Below, one piece after another: positions 5,085 through 10,294 of a stretch of 10,294 nucleotides of DNA. Source of the stretch: an archaeon (lineage in GTDB: Archaea > Nanobdellota > Nanobdellia > Woesearchaeales > GW2011-AR9); contig JAHFRS010000027.1 in assembly GCA_023266155.1 (NCBI GenBank), positions 1 to 10,294 of the forward strand, in the 5' to 3' direction. Below the pieces are notes generated by a model. The model saw only the letters and a program-made list of their open reading frames with translations, had not been told where the DNA came from and ran no database searches. Both the position numbers and the translations under genes were made by a program. Within the stretch, counting starts at the first letter, position 1. The number at the start of each line of letters is the position of its first letter.

Positions 5085-8000
5085 GCCCGGCAAAACCGAG
5101 AAAAAGTACGAGGATTGGTTCTCGTTATCTGATTATTCTTGCCACTATTGCTGTTTTAATAGTCATGATAGTGATGCTCGTTCTATTATCCTCACCGCAG
5201 GATCTCACCGGGGCGACAGTTCTGGGAATTCAAGCAGCTGCCAGTACCACAGCGTGTGGTGATGTCCGGCAAAGTATTACGCTTACCAGCAACATTACCT
5301 ACCAGGGAACTCTCCTTGGTGGCTTTACGACCTGTTTCCTCATCAATGCGAGCAATATTATACTTGATGGTGCAGGATTTACCGTCACAGGCAATTCGAC
5401 GTCTACCGGTGTGCTGAATCCTGGCGTTTTTAATAACATCACCGTACGAAACATGAGAATTTACAATTTTACTACTAACATCAGAATGCAGAATAGTGCC
5501 AACATCACGATTTTTAATAATACCATTGAACCCGTGAATGTCAGTGCGACACAAATAGGTATAATCATTCAGAATGTTACCACCGTGAATATAACTAATA
5601 ATAGTATTATCCTTCGGGATGCCACCACTGCTTCTAAAAGCATTTATATCCAAGACTGTGTGGGCAGCGGGAGTGTTTATGCCAATAGTGTTGTTGTCTC
5701 TGGCAATGATTCCATGGGAATTCAAACAGAGAATTGTAATTCTACAACTATATTATCTAACATTATCCAGATGACCGGCACCAGGTTCCATGGAATCTTA
5801 CTTAATTATTCATCGTGGAGTAATCTCACCCTCAATAATCTGAGCAGCACTCCTTCAGGAATAAATTATAATATTAGAACAAGAAACTCTCAGAATAATA
5901 TCGTTAGTTTGAATGTCATTAACGACACGGTTGGTAATACGCTCGGTTCAGGGATTTATGATGAGAATGAACTCTATGATACCGTCAAGGAAAACTCTAT
6001 ACGCACTCGGTCCTCTATTGGCATAACGTTTAGTGGGAATCATAGCACTATTGAAAGCAACTTGATCAACACTTCTGGTGAGAGCGCCAATGGAATAAGT
6101 ATCTCTGGCAGGAATAATACGGTTGTTTCAAATTATATCATCGTCACGGGTGGTGCGTCTGGCCCGGGAGATGGCCTTTCTATCAATCTTCTCTCTAATA
6201 GTAGTACGTACATCAATAATAATATCACCGCTACTCTGGGCATAGAAATTTCTGATGGCAGCGGTGTGGGAACGGTTAATTATTTCATTTACAATAATTC
6301 TTTTGGTGAAATCCGCTGGACCAATGAAACAGTGTTGGATAATTTTGATATCAACGCCAGTAATGACCAGGGCCTGGGTCTTGGGAAAAATATTTTCATC
6401 GGCAATAATACTATCGCTGTTAATACGTCTGGGTTTGGCGTGACGATAGAAGGATTAACGACGGGTTTGCCGACAAAAATCAATACCAGCGCGAACATCA
6501 CTTTACGGGGGATAGCTCTGGGAACGATCAGTCAGATCAGGCGGGTGGAAAACTTTACCACTGCGAGCGGTGATATTATTGCGGCGGGAACGAATTGTGC
6601 CAGTCCCAGTTGTGATAACATAAGTTACAACGCTACGTCTGGTATCTTAACATTTAACATCACCAGCTTTAGCAGTTTTGCGGCGCAGGATACAGCTCCG
6701 CCTAGTGTGACTATTGCGACACCGACGAATGGTTCTAATGTCAGTGGAGGCAACCGGCTTTTTAATGTCTCCATTACCGATGCCTATCCTGACCAAGTGA
6801 TCTTTAGTTTTGACAATGCGACTGGAAGGCCGTTCAATGTTACTTCCTCGCAAGAGTCTGCACCCAACGCTAATTTTGTTTCCTTTTGGTCTGCCACCGT
6901 GAACCTTTCTACCGTCGTTGAGGGGCTTAATCGTATGACGGTTCTCGCGAACGATACGTCCGGCAATTACAATCGCACAGAATCAGTGCAGTTCACCGTT
7001 GATCGTACGCCCCCTAATGTCACCACGTTCACCGCTAATTTCACGAACAGTTCCAACTTTAGCTCGACAACTGCTTTTAAGTTTGAATTTAATATGACGG
7101 CGAACGACAGTACTACATTTGTCAGTAGCGCTCGCTTTGGACTCAATAACGGCAATGGGACCGAAACGAACCTTTCCGGCACCAGAAACTCCACGCAATG
7201 GATGGCTGAATTAGTGGTATCTTCCATTTCTGATGGTGTTTATACTGTCACGCCTTATGCGACAGATAGTCTGAATAATACCAACAACACGGCTGGAGTG
7301 ATCACATTTCGTTTAGATCGGATGCCTCCCAATGTCACCACGTTCACGGCAAACTTTACCAATAATTCTAATTTCAGTGCTGCCTATAAAGTTGAATTTA
7401 ATATCACCGCTAACGATACCACGACCTATGTCCAAGTTGTCCGTTTTGGACTCAATAACGGCAACGGGACCGAGACAAACCTTTCCGGCACCAGAAACTC
7501 CACGCAATGGATGGCTGAACTCGTACTGTCTTCCATGACGGATGGTGTTTATACTGTTACTCCTTATGCGGCCGATAGTGTCAATAATATCAACAACACG
7601 GGAGGAGTGATTACCTTTAGGCTGGACAAAACTCCGCCGAACGTTACCACTCTGCTCTTCCACAATTATACTGATTACATCAATCTCAGCCCGGGATTAA
7701 GTTCTAATAGCGTCAGTCTTAACGCCACGGTGAATGACAGTACGATGACCGTGCTGAACGTTCTCTTTGGCATTAATTCCAGCAATGGCACAATGTTTAA
7801 TATTTCTGCTTCACGCTATCAGGGGCGATGGAACGCAACAATCAATCTCAGTTTGCTGACGGAAGGGATTCATAGTGCGAGAGTTTATGCGAACGATACA
7901 GTGGGCAACGTCAATAATAGTCAATACGTTACGTTCCTGGTAAACCGCACTGAGCAGGTAGATTCTGGCAGTTCCAGTGGTAGTTCCGGAAGCGGTGGTG

Positions 8001-9016
8001 GAAGCAGCCGTAGTTCTACTATACCGACGACAACGACCGCAGCAACAGGAGAGCCTGTATCCCTGCCGGAAGTTCTTGTTACACCCACCGGCCCTTGCAG
8101 ATTTGACAGTGATTGTCCGGACAATCAATACTGTGTTAATTCTCTCTGCAATGAAGTGTTTGATCTTAAGATCATCGGCATTGATCTCATCTCGCCAAAT
8201 AAACTTTACTTTACGTATAGTATCAAAAATATTGCGGGGATGGAAGGTGATGTGCAAGTTGAATTTTGGGTGGCGGATACAACAGGACGGACTCTGGCAT
8301 CAGGATCAGATGTGATTTTTGTTTCTGGGACGAGAGTGCAGGAATCAGGAGTTCTTTACCTTAATTCAGAATTACCTGCTGCACAATATACTCTCAATCT
8401 AAGATTGTTGTTCAGGAATTATGAAGGGGTCGCCTTTCGCACCTTTGAATTCTCGGAAGAACAGGCGGCGCAGTTTGCGGTAGGAAGGGAAAGAGAAAAA
8501 TCTGCTTCTCAGGCAAATTTATTTGGCGGAGCCATTGGCGGAATTTTCACTCAATTTAAAGGGTATGGCTTAGGATGGTTGGCAGCAGTTACGAGCATCA
8601 TCTTGGTCGGTTTGGCTACGGTGCTGCTGCTTAAGCGCCGAGCGAAAAATGATGAGCAACAAGGAGAAGAATGGATTGCGGAGATGTTCCATAAACAGCA
8701 TTCTCAACAGGAAATTATTTCTCTCCTCAGGCAGCAGCAGTGGCAGGACGAGGAGATCAAAGTTGCTTTGGCTAGTGTGAGAGCGCAACAGGAATTGCAG
8801 CAGAATTATGAAATATCTTCCGAGGAGATGAAACGGCTGAAAAAATTTATTAAGGCCAGTGCTGCCCATGGTTTTGATCAGGAGAAAATTATGGCGGCGT
8901 TAGTTCAGGAAGGCTGGGATCAAAACGTTGTGAAGCCCCTGGTGGCGGCATGGGGACGTGCACCGGGGAATCTTGGTGATCTCAATGATCTCAATGATGG
9001 TTTCAAATCTCGTTAG
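5081..9016 (+). CDS. Large membrane-spanning surface glycoprotein: beta-helix, Ig-like repeats, cytoplasmic tail
   Basis: This 1311-residue protein has these parts in order. A basic start is followed by a membrane segment (17-36). A right-handed parallel beta-helix of NosD/PbH1 type (about 59-470) opens with C59 and C85, which may pair, and a typical ILDGAGFTVTG turn. A capping module follows (about 471-536) and ends FNITSFSSFA. Four Ig-like modules, each starting D-x-x-PP, begin at 537, 641, 746 and 849. A Ser/Gly/Thr linker (about 958-998) precedes a four-cysteine motif (C1006, C1012, C1018, C1023; Dickkopf/EB-like spacing). A beta-rich domain (about 1024-1150) leads to a second membrane span (1166-1184) with a KRR stop, and a 127-residue tail. 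The tail has two related helical repeats (about 1198-1236 and 1256-1292). About 75 N-x-S/T sequons lie in residues 71-957 and none after. It is likely an adhesin, S-layer-associated or receptor-like glycoprotein; the ligand is unknown. With two membrane segments both termini would be inside, unless the first segment is cleaved. Confidence 0.88.
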   Translation: MSPAKPRKSTRIGSRYLIILATIAVLIVMIVMLVLLSSPQDLTGATVLGIQAAASTTACGDVRQSITLTSNITYQGTLLGGFTTCFLINASNIILDGAGFTVTGNSTSTGVLNPGVFNNITVRNMRIYNFTTNIRMQNSANITIFNNTIEPVNVSATQIGIIIQNVTTVNITNNSIILRDATTASKSIYIQDCVGSGSVYANSVVVSGNDSMGIQTENCNSTTILSNIIQMTGTRFHGILLNYSSWSNLTLNNLSSTPSGINYNIRTRNSQNNIVSLNVINDTVGNTLGSGIYDENELYDTVKENSIRTRSSIGITFSGNHSTIESNLINTSGESANGISISGRNNTVVSNYIIVTGGASGPGDGLSINLLSNSSTYINNNITATLGIEISDGSGVGTVNYFIYNNSFGEIRWTNETVLDNFDINASNDQGLGLGKNIFIGNNTIAVNTSGFGVTIEGLTTGLPTKINTSANITLRGIALGTISQIRRVENFTTASGDIIAAGTNCASPSCDNISYNATSGILTFNITSFSSFAAQDTAPPSVTIATPTNGSNVSGGNRLFNVSITDAYPDQVIFSFDNATGRPFNVTSSQESAPNANFVSFWSATVNLSTVVEGLNRMTVLANDTSGNYNRTESVQFTVDRTPPNVTTFTANFTNSSNFSSTTAFKFEFNMTANDSTTFVSSARFGLNNGNGTETNLSGTRNSTQWMAELVVSSISDGVYTVTPYATDSLNNTNNTAGVITFRLDRMPPNVTTFTANFTNNSNFSAAYKVEFNITANDTTTYVQVVRFGLNNGNGTETNLSGTRNSTQWMAELVLSSMTDGVYTVTPYAADSVNNINNTGGVITFRLDKTPPNVTTLLFHNYTDYINLSPGLSSNSVSLNATVNDSTMTVLNVLFGINSSNGTMFNISASRYQGRWNATINLSLLTEGIHSARVYANDTVGNVNNSQYVTFLVNRTEQVDSGSSSGSSGSGGGSSRSSTIPTTTTAATGEPVSLPEVLVTPTGPCRFDSDCPDNQYCVNSLCNEVFDLKIIGIDLISPNKLYFTYSIKNIAGMEGDVQVEFWVADTTGRTLASGSDVIFVSGTRVQESGVLYLNSELPAAQYTLNLRLLFRNYEGVAFRTFEFSEEQAAQFAVGREREKSASQANLFGGAIGGIFTQFKGYGLGWLAAVTSIILVGLATVLLLKRRAKNDEQQGEEWIAEMFHKQHSQQEIISLLRQQQWQDEEIKVALASVRAQQELQQNYEISSEEMKRLKKFIKASAAHGFDQEKIMAALVQEGWDQNVVKPLVAAWGRAPGNLGDLNDLNDGFKSR
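7001..7624 (+). repeat. Tandem duplication of an Ig-like module
   Basis: Two adjacent coding units, 7001-7315 (105 codons) and 7316-7624 (103 codons), are close copies. The best-conserved block, 75 bases at 7136-7210 and 7445-7519, differs at only three positions, and all three are synonymous. The flanking Ig-like units (6689-7000 and from 7625) share the D-x-x-PP start but are much more diverged, so this pair is the newest duplication or has been homogenised. Confidence 0.9.
8975..8995 (+). promoter_or_regulatory. GGTGATC ribosome binding site and duplicated start region of the third surface-operon gene
   Basis: GGTGATC (8975-8981) is a seven-base match to the archaeal Shine-Dalgarno consensus. 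It lies before in-frame ATGs at 8985, 8994 and 8997. A tandem nonamer, GATCTCAAT at 8978-8986 and 8987-8995, creates part of this series. The gap between GG and the ATG at 8985 is eight bases, close to the nine bases seen before the large surface gene, so 8985 is the best placed of the three. The site is inside the 3' end of that gene, where it encodes a DLNDLND stretch. Confidence 0.5.
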
Positions 9017-10294
9017 AGATACGACACCAAAAATAGTATCAAACAAGAAGCTGAGGCAAATTAAGAGGACGATGGTGTTGAAAAAAGAGGTGAATTGGAC
9101 GAAGAGGAAGAAAGACATAGAGGAACGAATCAAGCTTTTAACAATTCAGCAGCGCCAGACGCAACAACTCTTGAATCAATCACAGCACGCCGGAAATGTT
9201 CAAAACAGAATCCAAGAAAACCAAAAAGGAACCACGACTAACGTTATCGTTCGCGACAGAACACGATTACTTCAACTTCTTGCGTATTACCAGCAGGAAG
9301 CAGAGAGTGCTCAGAGGGAATTAGCCCATATCAATGCTCAGTTGGAGCAGGAAAGAAAAGAAAAAAAAAGTTCCACCTCGCTGCGAACGGGAGTCGCTTT
9401 AATTTTCGGTGTTATTCTTATTATGGCTATCGTTGTCATTTTTTCCTCTCCCTTTTGGCAGGGGGAAATTACCGGCTCTGCGACGACGGAAGGAATTTCT
9501 CAGGATAATTCTATCAATCCTCACGTTAAAATTAAAAACCAGGTTGATGAAGACATCGGCACATCAATTGCCACAAAAAATGATGATGGCAGTTATGATG
9601 TGGAACTTTCTACTGAATCGCCCCGAAGCTGGTTAGGAATTTCTGTCCAGAAGGCGACAGCAACGATACAACTTCATGGGTTGAAAATTGCTCAGGGGCC
9701 ACCAAACGTTGCGACGGCATCTATGATGGAGACGACTTCTGATGAGCCGGCGGAATCTGCTGAATCTACCGAATCTGTGATTGCGGCTGCATCAACAGTA
9801 TCACCGCTCCTGAAAATAGATATCGCTACTGAAACCAAACTTGAGAATGGAGAAATTACCACTCCCGTGATCGTGGGAGAAAACATTCAGGTGGCCAGCG
9901 CAGTCATTCGCCTGCCTAAAAATGGCAACGTTAATCATATCATGCGCTGTGCTACGTTTGAATCAGCGACATTTTCCTGTCCGCGGTGGGAAGTGGCAGC
10001 TATTCCCTTCATTGATCATGGCGACTCGATTGAATTTACCGTGGGCGGCTTTAGCGCCTATGCTGGCGGGGATATTGTCGCGATTGATGCCGTGCACCTT
10101 GATGCAGATTATGTTTTTATGTCCAACATCTTTGAACAGGTCAAGACAAAAGATGAGGTTTGGAGTGAAGCTATTGCCAAAGATGAATTTGTCAGAGTAA
10201 CTTTTGAACGGGATTTGACGAACGGGCGGGTGATTGATCTGTATGCCCGAAGCAGCGGCCAACCGGCGCACCTTGATATTTATGAAGCGGGCAC
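8985..10294 (+). CDS. Bitopic surface protein with cytoplasmic coiled coil, 3' end outside window
   Basis: The frame stays open to the window end, giving 436 codons. Two starts are possible: 8985, with a good GGTGATC site and a 32-base overlap with the preceding gene, or 9072 (MVLKKEV), with GAGG only three bases away. The first is preferred. Residue numbers use it. The first 130 residues are polar and strongly basic, with Gln/Glu/Arg-rich helices (KDIEERIKLL, LLQLLAYYQQ, ELAHINAQLEQE) that should form coiled coil in the cytoplasm. A membrane segment follows at about 135-155 (TGVALIFGVILIMAIVVIF). The outer part begins GEITGSATTEG, then has a Glu/Ser/Ala-rich stretch. A module with cysteines in MRCATF and FSCPRW ends FTVGGFSAYAGG, and a beta-rich region follows (DEFVRVTFERDL, DLYARSSG). 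The last regions resemble modules common in DPANN surface proteins, recalled from family style. A nine-A tract at 9361-9369 is in frame on both sides. Function is unknown; it probably partners the preceding surface protein. Confidence 0.82.
   Translation, partial: MISMMVSNLVRDTTPKIVSNKKLRQIKRTMVLKKEVNWTKRKKDIEERIKLLTIQQRQTQQLLNQSQHAGNVQNRIQENQKGTTTNVIVRDRTRLLQLLAYYQQEAESAQRELAHINAQLEQERKEKKSSTSLRTGVALIFGVILIMAIVVIFSSPFWQGEITGSATTEGISQDNSINPHVKIKNQVDEDIGTSIATKNDDGSYDVELSTESPRSWLGISVQKATATIQLHGLKIAQGPPNVATASMMETTSDEPAESAESTESVIAAASTVSPLLKIDIATETKLENGEITTPVIVGENIQVASAVIRLPKNGNVNHIMRCATFESATFSCPRWEVAAIPFIDHGDSIEFTVGGFSAYAGGDIVAIDAVHLDADYVFMSNIFEQVKTKDEVWSEAIAKDEFVRVTFERDLTNGRVIDLYARSSGQPAHLDIYEAG

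Noticed and set aside
5192..5725. 177-codon open frame on the minus strand within the large surface gene
   Set aside because: It is antisense to the beta-helix region, whose Asn/Ile/Thr repeat coding creates long open frames on the other strand.
7136..7519. Near-identical 75-base repeats as a possible CRISPR or mobile-element repeat
   Set aside because: There are only two copies, both in the same coding frame and at matching positions of adjacent Ig-like modules, so they are protein-domain duplication.
9361..9369. Nine-A tract as a frameshift or pseudogene sign in the third surface-operon gene
   Set aside because: The frame before it (coiled coil) and after it (membrane segment and outer domain) is the same and gives sensible protein throughout.

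Overview
The window looks like archaeal chromosome, most plausibly from a DPANN lineage such as the Woesearchaeota or Pacearchaeota. Four things point that way. The prolyl-tRNA synthetase is the short archaeal/eukaryotic form with a C-terminal zinc site. Four transcription units begin with a TATA box whose centre lies about 26-29 bases before the start codon, which fits leaderless mRNAs. Downstream cistrons use GGTGA-type ribosome binding sites or ATGA stop/start overlaps. The surface proteins carry archaeal-style beta-helix, Ig-like and 'FSxYA' modules. The lineage is inferred from style; there is no rRNA gene here.

Layout. (1) 35-1543, + strand: proS, a complete class II prolyl-tRNA synthetase. 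(2) 1687-3197, + strand: a two-gene unit of an unrecognised 122-residue protein followed two bases later by a calcineurin-like metallophosphoesterase with an unusual first metal motif. (3) 3284-4674, - strand: an AbiE-type toxin-antitoxin pair, winged-helix antitoxin (AbiEi) first and nucleotidyltransferase toxin (AbiEii) second, with an ATGA overlap. It looks more AT-rich than its surroundings and may have been acquired. (4) 4854-10294, + strand: an operon transcribed divergently from the toxin-antitoxin pair. It encodes a 76-residue putative winged-helix protein, a 1311-residue membrane-spanning surface glycoprotein, and a third protein that runs off the window, with a cytoplasmic coiled coil, one membrane segment and an outer part.

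The cell-surface operon is the most interesting part. The large protein has an N-terminal membrane anchor, a parallel beta-helix, four Ig-like modules (two of them a recent duplication), a Ser/Gly/Thr linker, a four-cysteine knot, a second membrane span and a 127-residue cytoplasmic tail with two related helical 'GW' repeats. About 75 N-glycosylation sequons crowd the outer part and stop abruptly at the linker. The next protein has the reverse emphasis, with a long cytoplasmic coiled-coil segment followed by a membrane span and an outer region. Together with the leading small DNA-binding-like protein this could be a regulated adhesion or contact-sensing apparatus; that role is inference.

No tRNA, rRNA, CRISPR array or insertion sequence was seen. 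All intergenic gaps are under 200 bases.
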